Assembly: GCA_964342385.1 (NCBI GenBank)
Contig: CAYFGP010000012.1
Span: forward strand, 1 to 64,000
Direction of reading: 5' to 3'
Length of the DNA: 64,000 bases
Origin: Oceanospirillum sp964342385
GTDB taxonomy: Bacteria; Pseudomonadota; Gammaproteobacteria; Pseudomonadales; Halomonadaceae
Shown: positions 10,023 through 18,580 of the stretch, piece after piece
Numbering within the stretch: the first letter of the stretch is position 1
Layout of the letters: each line of letters starts with the position of its first letter
Translations under genes and position numbers: made by a program
Notes under the pieces: model-generated
What the model saw: only the letters and a program-made list of their open reading frames with translations
Told to the model about the DNA's origin: nothing
The model's database searches: none

Positions 10023-10817
10023 TCAATAAAGCGAGTTCTGATACCAGTAGGTTCTGACCGCTTTTGTGCCCAGAGGTTGCCAGCTTTGTTCAATAAAACT
10101 TTGTGCCCCGGAACGATAGCGAATAAATAAAGAGCTCGCCCGCGTACCGTATTCTGTACTGGTGGCGATAAATCTGGGGGCTAAAAAGCGTTCTCGTTCC
10201 AGGCCTATGCCTGTATCTGGCAATAGATAATCATCGGCCACCAGGGGATTTTCTAAAATGCTGAGTAGCTCATCTTCATTTGCATTGTTACGTAATTTCT
10301 CTGCCAGAGCCTGTTTACCCTGTTCAACCTTGGGCCAGGGCGTGTCCAGTAGGTGATTGCTTAAACCGTAGATTCCAGGCTCCAGCTTACTGTGATAATG
10401 ATAGTGGTCACGGCCCTGCTTATCCTGAAAGCGGTTGCTGGCATAGCCGAGTTGCTGACCATCACTGACCAGAAGATTAAAACCACCCGCGTCCATGGCC
10501 GAGGTTTGGAGTTGATTTAAAAAGGTTTCTACCGACAGTTCTTTGTGCAAAAAGTCCTGACAGAGTTGGCCTCGGCTCAAGGGAAAAGTGCGTCCCATAT
10601 CTGTGGGGCGGCGGTAATTGGTGACTGCGGCAAAACGGCCTGAAGTGGTAATGCCCATCCAGGTCCCTCCTGCCTGCAGATCTTGGCCTGCAACGACAGC
10701 GCTGTTTTTCCAAGGGGCAAATGCTGCTGTTTCTCTATGGTAGAACTCATCTCGATTGGCTGTAACTATTAAAGGGCGCTCGGAGTCCTGCTGCCAGGAA
10801 AAAAGTATTAAACACAC
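10023..10817 (-). CDS. NRDE family protein (TANGO2-like)
   Basis: A 264-residue cytoplasmic protein of the NRDE/TANGO2 family (Ntn-hydrolase-like fold). The characteristic MCLILF start is followed by TANRDEFYHR at residues 19-28, then GGTWMGIT, FAAVTNYR and a GIYGLSNHLLDTPWPKV segment. The eukaryotic relative is implicated in haem handling and lipid metabolism; the bacterial role is not established. The start is the GTG at 10817, preceded by GAGG six bases away, which places Cys at position 2 as in homologues; a TTG two codons upstream is less likely. The gene abuts the L,D-transpeptidase gene and is probably expressed with it. Confidence 0.87.
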   Translation of the reverse strand: MCLILFSWQQDSERPLIVTANRDEFYHRETAAFAPWKNSAVVAGQDLQAGGTWMGITTSGRFAAVTNYRRPTDMGRTFPLSRGQLCQDFLHKELSVETFLNQLQTSAMDAGGFNLLVSDGQQLGYASNRFQDKQGRDHYHYHSKLEPGIYGLSNHLLDTPWPKVEQGKQALAEKLRNNANEDELLSILENPLVADDYLLPDTGIGLERERFLAPRFIATSTEYGTRASSLFIRYRSGAQSFIEQSWQPLGTKAVRTYWYQNSLY

Positions 10818-10925
10818 GGTCAACCTCAGGGGTAATGCTGATTAAAGTTTGAACAAGAAGGTGTATGATACACCCCTATACGGGAATGAATTTGTCATTA
10901 GTGCGAAACCTCGACAGGGATGATC

Positions 10926-13397
10926 ATGACTCCAGAAAATGAACAGACGTCATTAATCTCATTAAAGCAATGGGTGAGCAAGGTCTATGTCCGTTCTGGT
11001 ATGTTTCAGTTGCTGGTGATTGAAGGCTTGCTTTTGTGCATTTTGTTGGGGGCCTTCTTCTTACTGAACCATAGTCATACCAGTGAAGCGAGCAAGGATC
11101 GTGAGCAGCAGATGATACAGGCCTTACAGGCCAGAACCGATTGGGTTTCGTCTCAGCTATTGTCGGTCAAAAATGCGCTGCATCTTTTTCAAAAGCAAGC
11201 GGCACGTCAGCTGCTGCCCTATGCGTCATCAGACCAGCATAGTGCACTAAAACTCTCCAATCAAAATGTATTGTATAAGCCCTATGATGATGGCGGCATA
11301 TCCATTTACTACTCGACACAGTCTTCACAGATGGCAGCACGTCAGGTATTGGCCCGACAATGGTTGCCGTTAAGTCCTATGATGGTCGATCTGAAACATA
11401 GCCATGGCCTGATTCGTCAGATCTACCTGAATACCCCGGACGGTTTAAATCTGCTTTATCCCTTTGTCGATGTAAATCAACAGTTTCCTCCTGATCTTGA
11501 TCTGACTGAGTTTAACTTCTTTTATTTAGCTGAAGCCTCTCATAACCCCAGTCGGGAATCGGTCTGGACAGATGCTTATCTGGATCCGGCGGGCCAGGGT
11601 TGGGTGATCTCTAATATTGCCCCTGTTTATAAGAATGATCGCCTGGAAGCTGTTGTTGGCGTTGATCTGACGGTACAAAGCCTGATTAATGAGCTGTTTG
11701 CAGCGCCACAGCAGTGGCCCGGTTACGGTGTCTTAGTCGGGAAAAACGGTAATATTCTGGCGCTACCTCCAGAAGGTGAGCAGGATTTTGCCTTAAAAGA
11801 GTTGGCTGGACAGCAGTACAGCTTTCAGCAAGAACAACGTAATCAACCAACGCCTTTTAATCTGTATAAGAGAGATGATTTTACCGAGCTGTCTCGTTTG
11901 ATTGCCCATCAGCAGGCCGGTTTAGCACAGGTGCAGTTGGATCAACCCAGTGTCGTGGCCTGGAATACGATTCCAGCAACAGGTTGGAAGCTATTGGCTG
12001 TTGCTAAAGCACAAGATCTGTATGTGAATGCACGTAATTTCTCGAATCAGGTTAAAGAAACCGCGCTGTTAGTCGCTGTCCTGGCGGGTATTATTTTCCT
12101 ACTGTATTTTTTCTTTCACACCGCACGCACCCGACGTCTCAGTCGTCATATGTTGGGGCCGTTGGATTATTTTCAGGAGGTGATTCGTCAGTCGGGCAAA
12201 ATTGATGCCTCACGTCCACTGAATTCCCCTGTGCTTGAGATACACCAAACTGCAGAGTTGATTCGGTCATTGGTACAACAAAACAATGAACTGAATGAAG
12301 AGTTAGAGGGACATAAACAGCAACATCAGCAGCAGAATATCTATTTTCAGAAGCTATTGAACAGTCTTCCGATTCCGATTTTTGATACAGATGTTGAGTT
12401 ACGGTTGAAAGGTTGTAACCGTGCTTTTGAGCAGTTCTTTGGCCGCTCTGAAAGCGAGCTGCGTGGTCACTTGATGACGGAGTTTATTCCTGTGACACCA
12501 CCGAAACAGGGCATGAGTAAACAGGGGCTAACCATCTCAAATGCCGCTGGTATTGGGCGACATATGACGGTATTGCTCAGTCGGGGCGCTGAGCACGAAA
12601 AAAATCAGCAGCCACTGCCTTTGATTGGACTCTTGATGGATATTTCTGAACAGCATCATGAACAGGATCAGATCCGTTTTGATCGTGACCGGGCATTGGA
12701 AGCTTCTCAGCTCCAATCCGAGTATCTGCAGGCAATCCGTAGGGAGATTGAAGCACCGTTACAGGGGCTGAAAGAACTGATTGAACAGTTGGATGGTTCG
12801 CCGGCAGAGGTTCAAAAACTACAACAGCAATTGATGGAGAAGGTACAGGCGCTAAGTTATCTGGCTAAAGATGGCTGGTTAGCACCAAAAGCAGGCGAGC
12901 TTGCTCCAGGTGTTAATTCGGAAACAGGCACAGAGGCTTCAACAACAATCTCCATTGGCTCTGGCAGTGCTGCTGCGGTAGGACGCAAAGCTCAGCAGAA
13001 TTGTCATGTGCTGGTCGTGGATGATGGCCCGGTGAATACGATGCTTGCGCGCTCAGTGCTACAAAAGGCGGGTTATGATGTCGATGTGGCTTTCAGTGGT
13101 ATTGAAGCATTGAATAGTCAGGGTGAGAAAACCTATCAAGTGGTGTTGATGGATATCTTTATGCCGGATATGGATGGTATCGAAACCACCAAACGTTGGC
13201 GTGAGCGAGAGAAAGAGCAGCAGCAGTCTCCTGCCGCTATTATCGCCCTAACGGCTAATGTCATTGAAAGTGAGCGTGAGCACTTTTTTGCCGCGGGCAT
13301 GAATGAATATTTGGCCAAACCTTATCACCCTTCTGAGCTGCGTGAGCGAGTGGATTACTGGCGTCAACAGTATGAAAGCGGACCGATTGAGGTCTAA
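10926..13397 (+). CDS. Membrane Cache-PAS protein with degenerate kinase core and receiver domain
   Basis: A protein of about 823 residues. One membrane segment near residues 20-45 and a second near 375-397 flank a large periplasmic region resembling a double Cache sensor (WTDAYLDPAGQGWVIS, GVLVGKNGNIL). A cytoplasmic linker, a PAS domain (about 470-590), a helical stretch and a C-terminal receiver (about 690-820) follow. The helical stretch SEYLQAIRREIEAPLQGL aligns with a HisKA H-box but carries Arg where the phospho-His should be, and no HATPase domain follows. The receiver keeps VVDD, the phospho-Asp in LMDIFMP (about residue 743) and the Lys in AKPY. It may therefore act as a phospho-acceptor for another kinase. 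The ATG at 10926 follows AGGG by six bases; another ATG two codons earlier is possible. Confidence 0.85.
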   Translation: MTPENEQTSLISLKQWVSKVYVRSGMFQLLVIEGLLLCILLGAFFLLNHSHTSEASKDREQQMIQALQARTDWVSSQLLSVKNALHLFQKQAARQLLPYASSDQHSALKLSNQNVLYKPYDDGGISIYYSTQSSQMAARQVLARQWLPLSPMMVDLKHSHGLIRQIYLNTPDGLNLLYPFVDVNQQFPPDLDLTEFNFFYLAEASHNPSRESVWTDAYLDPAGQGWVISNIAPVYKNDRLEAVVGVDLTVQSLINELFAAPQQWPGYGVLVGKNGNILALPPEGEQDFALKELAGQQYSFQQEQRNQPTPFNLYKRDDFTELSRLIAHQQAGLAQVQLDQPSVVAWNTIPATGWKLLAVAKAQDLYVNARNFSNQVKETALLVAVLAGIIFLLYFFFHTARTRRLSRHMLGPLDYFQEVIRQSGKIDASRPLNSPVLEIHQTAELIRSLVQQNNELNEELEGHKQQHQQQNIYFQKLLNSLPIPIFDTDVELRLKGCNRAFEQFFGRSESELRGHLMTEFIPVTPPKQGMSKQGLTISNAAGIGRHMTVLLSRGAEHEKNQQPLPLIGLLMDISEQHHEQDQIRFDRDRALEASQLQSEYLQAIRREIEAPLQGLKELIEQLDGSPAEVQKLQQQLMEKVQALSYLAKDGWLAPKAGELAPGVNSETGTEASTTISIGSGSAAAVGRKAQQNCHVLVVDDGPVNTMLARSVLQKAGYDVDVAFSGIEALNSQGEKTYQVVLMDIFMPDMDGIETTKRWREREKEQQQSPAAIIALTANVIESEREHFFAAGMNEYLAKPYHPSELRERVDYWRQQYESGPIEV

Positions 13398-13472
13398 GTC
13401 ACCTTATTCAGGTTCAGGGGCTCTCGGTGAGGTCTAAATAAACCTATTAAGGTATAATCCCTGCCTTTCCCG

Positions 13473-13497
13473 TCAGGGGCTGTTGCTCAGCCCCTGA
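13473..13497. terminator. GC-rich hairpin downstream of the receiver gene
   Basis: A perfect 10-base inverted repeat, TCAGGGGCTG / CAGCCCCTGA, with a five-base loop sits 75 bases after the stop at 13397 and is followed by a mixed pyrimidine run rather than a clean T tract. It is probably a transcript end for the receiver-protein gene. The rest of the 208-base gap holds a TATAAT hexamer at 13453-13458 without a clear -35 and two copies of GAAGATATCGA. Confidence 0.5.
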
Positions 13498-13605
13498 TTC
13501 CTCCTGCTTTTAAAATATTGAGCTGAAGATATCGAAGTGAAGATATCGAGCTGACTTTCATTCGGCATGGGAGATGTTGGGTGAATTCAATCTGGGACAG
13601 ATAGT

Positions 13606-14394
13606 ATGACGACTCTTCTGCTTTATCTGGTATTGGGTGCTGCGGCAGGCACCCTGGCGGGCCTGTTTGGTATTGGTGGTGGCCTAATTATTGTGCCGGT
13701 ACTGGTACTGACCTTTGAAGCTCAGGGCGTCGCTCCTGAGGTACTGACTCACCTGGCGGTGGGCACCTCTCTGGCCACGATTGTCGTGACCTCCATCAGT
13801 TCGGTAAAAGCCCATCACGCTAAAGGTGCGGTACGTTGGGATTGGTTTAGCCCGATTGCGATCGGTATTGTCATTGGTAGTGCCTTAGGTGTTAAAACTG
13901 CCGGTATGCTCAGTGGTCCGATTCTGCAGAAAGTGATTGGCGTCTTTGCCATCTGTATGGCAGTTCAGATGGGACTGGGTTTGAAACCTAAGGGCAGTCG
14001 AACCATACCGGGTAAACAGGGTCTTATTGGCGCTGGAGGTATTATTGGCTGGGCATCGGCGATCTTTGGTATTGGTGGCGGTTCCCTGAGTGTACCGTTT
14101 TTAACCTGGTGTAACGCCAAGATGCAAACCGCTGTGGCGACGTCTGCAGCCGTAGGCTTGCCGATTGCGGTAGTGGGTGCGCTGGTGAATATCCAGGAAG
14201 GTTGGGGTCATGAGCTGTTACCGGAATGGGCGACGGGCTATGTTTACTGGCCTGCCTTTATCGGCATCGTATCCATGAGTGTAATTTTTGCCAAACTGGG
14301 CGCTAAGTTGGCCCATAGCCTGCCTGCGGATACCTTAAAGCGTATTTTTGCTGTGCTGCTGCTGTTTGTCGGTAGCCGCTTCCTGTTGAGTTAA
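13606..14394 (+). CDS. TSUP (TauE/SafE) family membrane transporter
   Basis: A 262-residue inner-membrane protein of the TauE/SafE/TSUP family, predicted to export or import small organic or sulfur anions. Two repeated halves each begin with the glycine-rich family motif: GLFGIGGGLIIVPVL near residues 20-34 and AIFGIGGGSLSVPFL near 151-165. About eight hydrophobic helices are visible. It lies 33 bases before lgt, as a TSUP gene does in Pseudomonas, and is likely in the same operon. The substrate is unknown; sulfite, sulfoacetate or taurine-derived anions are all known in the family. Confidence 0.9.
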   Translation: MTTLLLYLVLGAAAGTLAGLFGIGGGLIIVPVLVLTFEAQGVAPEVLTHLAVGTSLATIVVTSISSVKAHHAKGAVRWDWFSPIAIGIVIGSALGVKTAGMLSGPILQKVIGVFAICMAVQMGLGLKPKGSRTIPGKQGLIGAGGIIGWASAIFGIGGGSLSVPFLTWCNAKMQTAVATSAAVGLPIAVVGALVNIQEGWGHELLPEWATGYVYWPAFIGIVSMSVIFAKLGAKLAHSLPADTLKRIFAVLLLFVGSRFLLS

Positions 14395-14427
14395 GCCATG
14401 CAAGGCTGTCGTTAACAAAGGATTATT

Positions 14428-15222
14428 ATGCTGCAATATCCGGAAATAGATCCCGTTGCCATCGCGTTAGGCCCGTTGAAAATCCACTGGTACGGTATTA
14501 TGTACCTGATCGGTTTTGCCGGTGCCTGGTGGTTGGGGAAAAAACGCGCCAAACGTCTGGGCTGGAGCGATGAGCAGATCAGTGATCTGATTTTCTACGG
14601 TGCCGTGGGTGTGGTGCTGGGCGGTCGCTTTGGTTACGTCTTCTTCTATAATTTTGATCGCTTCCTGGAAAATCCGTTGTGGTTATTCCAGGTGTGGGAG
14701 GGCGGTATGTCTTTCCATGGCGGCCTGTTGGGCGTGATTCTGGCGATGCTGCTGTTTGCCCGTAAGGTGAAAGCGTCGCTGTTTACCGTAACCGATTTTA
14801 TCGCGCCTATGGTGCCGATTGGCTTAGGTGCGGGGCGTGTGGGTAACTTTATTGGTGGTGAACTTTGGGGGCGTGAGACCGATCTGCCCTGGGGCATGGT
14901 ATTCCCTCATGTGGATAACCTAGCCCGTCACCCGTCGCAGCTGTATCAGTTTGCCTTAGAAGGTGTCGCGCTGTTCTGTATCCTGTTCTGGTTGGACAGC
15001 AAGCGTCCGGCGCGCTTTGTGGTTTCCGGGGCCTTCCTGCTGTTTTACGGAATCTTCCGTTTTGTTATCGAATTTGCCCGTCAGCCCGATGCCCATCTGG
15101 GTTTTATCGCCTTCGACTGGCTGACCATGGGGCAGCTGTTATCCCTGCCGATGATTATAGTTGGTGTGCTAATGATGCAGTGGGGCAAAAAACGTAATAT
15201 CCGTGATGAGGTCAGCGCTTAA
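14428..15222 (+). CDS. lgt: Prolipoprotein diacylglyceryl transferase Lgt
   Basis: The first enzyme of lipoprotein maturation: it transfers diacylglycerol from phosphatidylglycerol to the lipobox cysteine in the inner membrane. The 264-residue protein has seven or so hydrophobic helices. The Lgt signature GAGRVGNFIGGELWG retains the essential Arg, Asn and Glu, and HWYGIMYLIGF near the N terminus and HPSQLYQFALEG are typical. A small difference from the enterobacterial motif is Gly where the second Asn of GNFIN usually stands. ATG 14428 follows AAAGGA. The stop is 53 bases before thyA, probably one operon. Confidence 0.96.
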   Translation: MLQYPEIDPVAIALGPLKIHWYGIMYLIGFAGAWWLGKKRAKRLGWSDEQISDLIFYGAVGVVLGGRFGYVFFYNFDRFLENPLWLFQVWEGGMSFHGGLLGVILAMLLFARKVKASLFTVTDFIAPMVPIGLGAGRVGNFIGGELWGRETDLPWGMVFPHVDNLARHPSQLYQFALEGVALFCILFWLDSKRPARFVVSGAFLLFYGIFRFVIEFARQPDAHLGFIAFDWLTMGQLLSLPMIIVGVLMMQWGKKRNIRDEVSA

Positions 15223-15275
15223 GCGGCCTCTAACCTGATCAGGTGACAGGCCATCAGCCTGTCACGAGAGAGACT

Positions 15276-16127
15276 ATGCAACAGTATTTAGAGTTATGTC
15301 GCCGTATTATTGAGCAGGGCGAATGGGTTGAAAACGAACGCACCGGTAAACGTTGTCTGACGGTGATTAACGCCGATCTGGAATACGACGTGGAGAATAA
15401 CCTGTTTCCGCTGGTGACCACCCGTAAGAGCTATTGGAAAGCGGCCATTGCCGAGATGTTGGGTTATCTGCGCGGTTACGATAATGCCGCTCAGTTTCGG
15501 GCACTGGGTTGTAATACCTGGAACGCCAATGCCAATGAAAATGAAGCCTGGCTGAACAACCCTTACCGCAAAGGTGAGGATGATATGGGCCGGGTGTATG
15601 GTGTGCAGGGGCGTTCCTGGGCCACTACCGATGGCAAACATATTGATCAGTTGCGTAAGGTAGTGAATAACCTGAGTCAGGGCATTGATGACCGTGGTGA
15701 GATTGTCACTTTTTATAACCCTGGTGAGTTCCATATGGGCTGTCTGCGCCCGTGCATGCATACCCATCAGTTCTCTCTGTTGGGTGGCAAACTGTATCTG
15801 AACAGTATTCAGCGCAGCGCCGATGTGCCGTTAGGGGTCAACTTTAACCAGTGCCAGGTGTTTGTCCTGCTGGCGTTGATGGCGCAGATTACTGGCCATA
15901 AACCGGGGCGGGCCTACCACAAGCTGATCAATGCTCATATTTATGAAGATCAGCTGGAACTGATGCGTGATGTACAGCTGAAGCGTGAGCCTTTCCCATC
16001 ACCTCAGTTAAAGATCAACCCGGATATTAAATCACTGGAAGATCTGGAAACCTGGGTGACATTGGATGACTTTGAATTGGAAGGTTATCAGCATCATGAT
16101 CCGATTCAGTACCCATTTTCGGTATAG
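15276..16127 (+). CDS. thyA: Thymidylate synthase ThyA (long, Vibrio-like form)
   Basis: Methylates dUMP to dTMP with methylenetetrahydrofolate. The 283-residue protein has the nucleophile Cys160 in LRPCMHTHQF, the phosphate-binding Arg in QRSADVPLGVNFN, and KLINAHIYEDQLELM near the end. It resembles the longer ThyA form of Vibrio and relatives, with ENERTGKRCLTV at the N terminus, rather than the 264-residue Escherichia form. ATG 15276 is preceded by GAGAGAGA and gives the usual MQQYLEL start. It sits between lgt and folA, the next enzyme of the folate cycle: ThyA generates the dihydrofolate that FolA reduces. Confidence 0.95.
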   Translation: MQQYLELCRRIIEQGEWVENERTGKRCLTVINADLEYDVENNLFPLVTTRKSYWKAAIAEMLGYLRGYDNAAQFRALGCNTWNANANENEAWLNNPYRKGEDDMGRVYGVQGRSWATTDGKHIDQLRKVVNNLSQGIDDRGEIVTFYNPGEFHMGCLRPCMHTHQFSLLGGKLYLNSIQRSADVPLGVNFNQCQVFVLLALMAQITGHKPGRAYHKLINAHIYEDQLELMRDVQLKREPFPSPQLKINPDIKSLEDLETWVTLDDFELEGYQHHDPIQYPFSV

Positions 16128-16161
16128 TCGTCGTTAAGTTGCTCCGCGTATCTTTAAGGTA

Positions 16162-16272
16162 ATGCCAAAAGATGATCGTGGTAAAAAGGATAGCGGTAAA
16201 AAGAATCGCGATAAAAAGAATAGTGGCAAAGTAATCGCCACGAGCGAAAGAATAGTAGCCGTGTGTTTCAGT
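16162..16272 (+). CDS. Possible small lysine-rich ORF between thyA and folA
   Basis: A 36-codon open frame starting at ATG 16162 in the thyA-folA gap. It encodes a very basic repetitive start: GKKDS, GKKNR, DKKNS and GK follow one another. The repeats come from a 15-base DNA repeat that keeps the frame open. AAGG lies upstream but is only about four bases from the ATG, closer than usual. The frame may therefore be a by-product of the repeat. I know of no family it belongs to. Confidence 0.2.
16180..16238. repeat. 15-base tandem repeat, three copies plus a partial fourth
   Basis: Units begin at 16180, 16195 and 16210 (GGTAAAAAGGATAGC, GGTAAAAAGAATCGC, GATAAAAAGAATAGT), with a decayed fourth from 16225. 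The array fills the middle of the 180-base gap between thyA and folA. Because the period is a multiple of three it preserves open frames on both strands. Confidence 0.7.
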
Positions 16273-16308
16273 GAATAAGCACATGCTTTGAGAAGAGATA
16301 GAAGATAG

Positions 16309-16833
16309 ATGGCGTCATTAGAGCTGGATACCCCGGTTGCCCTGATCTGGGCTATGGCTGAAAACCGAGTAATCGGTGTTGATAATAAACTTCCATGGTA
16401 TCTACCCAAGGATCTGCAGTTTTTTAAACAGTGTACCTGGGCTAAACCTGTGATTATGGGGCGTAAAACCCATGAGTCTATTGGCCGTCCTCTGCCTGGG
16501 CGTACTAATATAATTGTGACCCGTGACACGTCTTTTACAGCAGAAGGTTGTAAAGTCGTACATTCACTGCAGGAAGCGCTGGAGCTGGCTGATCAGTGTT
16601 GCCTGATTGATGGCGGCGAAGAGATTGTTGTCATGGGCGGTGCTGAGATCTATCAGCAGGCGCTGCCCTATGCGAATAAACTTTATATCACTCGCGTGCA
16701 TGCTGAAGTGGAAGGGGATGCGTATTTCCCAGAGTTTGATCTGTCAGCCTGGAAAGAAGTGTCTCATCAGCATTGTCCAAAGGAAGGCACGGGTGAATAT
16801 GACTATGGTTTCTATGTTTATCAGCCTGCTTGA
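16309..16833 (+). CDS. folA: Dihydrofolate reductase FolA
   Basis: NADPH-dependent reduction of dihydrofolate to tetrahydrofolate, the target of trimethoprim. The 174-residue protein carries the DHFR core: IWAMAENRVIGVDNKLPW at the N terminus, the catalytic acid region LPKDLQFFK, IMGRKTHESIG for NADPH binding, GRTNIIVTRD, VVMGGAEIYQQALP and a C-terminal YDYGFYVY strand. Its N terminus is about ten residues longer than the Escherichia enzyme. It follows thyA on the same strand, fitting a shared folate/thymidylate role. Confidence 0.95.
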   Translation: MASLELDTPVALIWAMAENRVIGVDNKLPWYLPKDLQFFKQCTWAKPVIMGRKTHESIGRPLPGRTNIIVTRDTSFTAEGCKVVHSLQEALELADQCCLIDGGEEIVVMGGAEIYQQALPYANKLYITRVHAEVEGDAYFPEFDLSAWKEVSHQHCPKEGTGEYDYGFYVYQPA

Positions 16834-16909
16834 TAGCTCTTTACAGCGTGTCTAGAGCGCAGGATACTTAGCGTAATTGACCGCAAGACATAAGGATCGG
16901 ATAGAGCCT

Positions 16910-17791
16910 ATGGGGAATGATGTAGCCAAAACAACACTGGATCAGCTGTTTGATCAGGTTTTTGTGCGTGCTCAGAGTAGTATGAATACTATGAAGCAGC
17001 AGCGTCAGCAGCTGGAAGCGCTTACACAGGAAAACCAGGGTTTATTGGGTGCTCAATCGCAGCTGGAAGCAGAGAAACAAGCCCTTGCGCAACAGATTGC
17101 AGATCTGCAGCAGCAGTTGGCTGAAGCTCAGCAGCAACAGGATTCGAGCCAAGGTCTGGAAGAAGCTAATTGCAGTTTACAAGAGGCTAATCGCGGACTG
17201 GAGGAAGAGAACCAGCGTTTGTTGGCAGATAATCAGACGTTGTCAGAGCGCTTGGGTAGCCTGCAAGGGCGTATTAAAGAGATCGCTCGTGGTTCTCTAC
17301 TGGATAGCTCTGAAGCTTTGTTAGCGATGATTCGGGAAAGCATGCAGGATGATGAACAGCCTGTTGAAGCGGTAGCTGAGTCGGAACCAGAAGAGCCATT
17401 ACCAGAAAAGTTCTCTGCTAAGGATATTCTGGATCAGTGGTGCAAGCGTTACCCCAAAGCATTTTCCAACCCCTGTATGCAGCCGTTAAAAATCGGTATC
17501 CATGAAGATCTCGCTGCCAGTGAAAAACTGCCAGATCACTGGATTCGCCGTGCTTTAGCAGGCTATGTGCGTAGCCCTCGTTACCTGCGTTTGTTAAAAG
17601 CCGGTGCGGTGCGTTTGGACCTGAGTGGCAATAATGCAGGCTTTATTACGGAAGAAGAAGCCCAGCACGCAGCTGAACAGCTGGAAGATCGACGTGTACA
17701 ACGCCAGCAGAAAGAGCAGGCGCATCGAGAGAAAGAGGAAAACCGTCGCTTAAACTCTAAGTTAGCTCAGTTGGTGAACAAACATACCTGA
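16910..17791 (+). CDS. ProQ/FinO-domain RNA-binding protein with N-terminal coiled coil
   Basis: A 293-residue protein. Residues about 1-150 are a long Gln/Glu/Leu-rich coiled coil; an acidic linker follows. Residues about 165-260 match the ProQ/FinO domain: WCKRYPKAF, PLKIGIHEDL, HWIRRALAGYVRSPRYL and LKAGAVRLDL. The C terminus is basic and helical. ProQ/FinO proteins bind structured sRNAs and mRNA 3' ends as RNA chaperones. Classic ProQ has the domain at the N terminus, so the extended N-terminal coiled coil here suggests oligomerisation. ATG 16910 is chosen over a TTG at 16877; AAGGA and GATAGAG lie upstream. It ends 64 bases before a convergent CBS gene. Confidence 0.85.
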   Translation: MGNDVAKTTLDQLFDQVFVRAQSSMNTMKQQRQQLEALTQENQGLLGAQSQLEAEKQALAQQIADLQQQLAEAQQQQDSSQGLEEANCSLQEANRGLEEENQRLLADNQTLSERLGSLQGRIKEIARGSLLDSSEALLAMIRESMQDDEQPVEAVAESEPEEPLPEKFSAKDILDQWCKRYPKAFSNPCMQPLKIGIHEDLAASEKLPDHWIRRALAGYVRSPRYLRLLKAGAVRLDLSGNNAGFITEEEAQHAAEQLEDRRVQRQQKEQAHREKEENRRLNSKLAQLVNKHT

Positions 17792-17836
17792 TAAGGCTGT
17801 GTTGAGTGAACAGTGGCTGGGTATTATCGTGATATA

Positions 17837-17862
17837 GGTACTGAGTTAGCCAACTCAGTACC
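17837..17862. terminator. Perfect 11-base hairpin between convergent genes
   Basis: GGTACTGAGTT and AACTCAGTACC form a perfect stem with the tetraloop AGCC. It lies between the convergent ProQ-like and CBS genes and contains the last two codons and stop of the CBS gene. Neither strand shows a T run after it, so it may act as a transcript-protecting or weak two-way terminator hairpin. Confidence 0.55.
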
Positions 17863-18580
17863 AGAGTTCCAGATGATGACTGACTACGGCTTGAAGTACA
17901 TCCGTACGAGTAATAAGCCCCATTAACTGGTCTTTGTCTGTAACCACCGGTAGTGCGGATAGTTTTTGTTCATGCATCACACTGGCCAGATCCAGTACCT
18001 CGGTATCTGGGCTCACGGTCAGCAATTTTCGGTTGATCAGTGTACCCAGCATCACCTGATCGGGTGAGCGATCAGCCAGATCGATATGGCCCACACCAGA
18101 CGTAGCCTTCAGAATATCTTTATCTGTCACCATACCTAACAAAGCACCTCGACGGTTTTGTAGTACGAGGTGACTGACTCCGTGTTGGGTCAGCAGTTGC
18201 CAACCATCCTGAATGCTGGCATCAAAGTCCGCAGTAATAACAGGCTGAGTCATAATCATACGGGCGGATACCCGTGGTCTTTGTCCAACGGCCACCTGTT
18301 TGGTGTTGTTATAAGCGTTCAGGGCTTTCTGTGAACGATCCATTGGATTGGGCTGGGGTGGAGGCGGTTCGCCTGCCGCTTCGCGGTTTTGGTGCAAACG
18401 GCGCTGAATTTGCTCGAAAGGTTGCTCAGCAACCCGTTCCAGGTGACTGCTATCGCTGTCGGTATCTGCTGAGCGTCGACTGGCACTGGGCTGTTCCAAA
18501 GCAGTGACACTCCGGCGTCCCAGAAGCGCTTTACGAGGCGTTTGGATACGCATGCCCTGTTCATAAACCGCAAAAACCAT
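17855..18580 (-). CDS. CBS-pair domain protein with disordered N-terminal extension
   Basis: A 241-residue soluble protein. Residues about 1-105 are low-complexity and polar, including a PPPPQPNP stretch. Residues about 108-235 form two CBS motifs (ARMIMTQPVITADFDA to GMVTDKDIL, and LINRKLLTVSPDT to GLITRTDVLQAVV). CBS pairs usually bind adenosyl ligands such as AMP, ATP or SAM and regulate an attached or partner protein. No catalytic domain is attached here, so the partner is unknown. ATG 18580 follows a strong GGAGAAGG site. Confidence 0.85.
   Translation of the reverse strand: MVFAVYEQGMRIQTPRKALLGRRSVTALEQPSASRRSADTDSDSSHLERVAEQPFEQIQRRLHQNREAAGEPPPPQPNPMDRSQKALNAYNNTKQVAVGQRPRVSARMIMTQPVITADFDASIQDGWQLLTQHGVSHLVLQNRRGALLGMVTDKDILKATSGVGHIDLADRSPDQVMLGTLINRKLLTVSPDTEVLDLASVMHEQKLSALPVVTDKDQLMGLITRTDVLQAVVSHHLELWY

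Noticed and set aside
16027..16529. Minus-strand frames over the thyA-folA gap and folA start
   Set aside because: They are opened by the 15-base repeat and overlap conserved coding sequence of thyA and folA.
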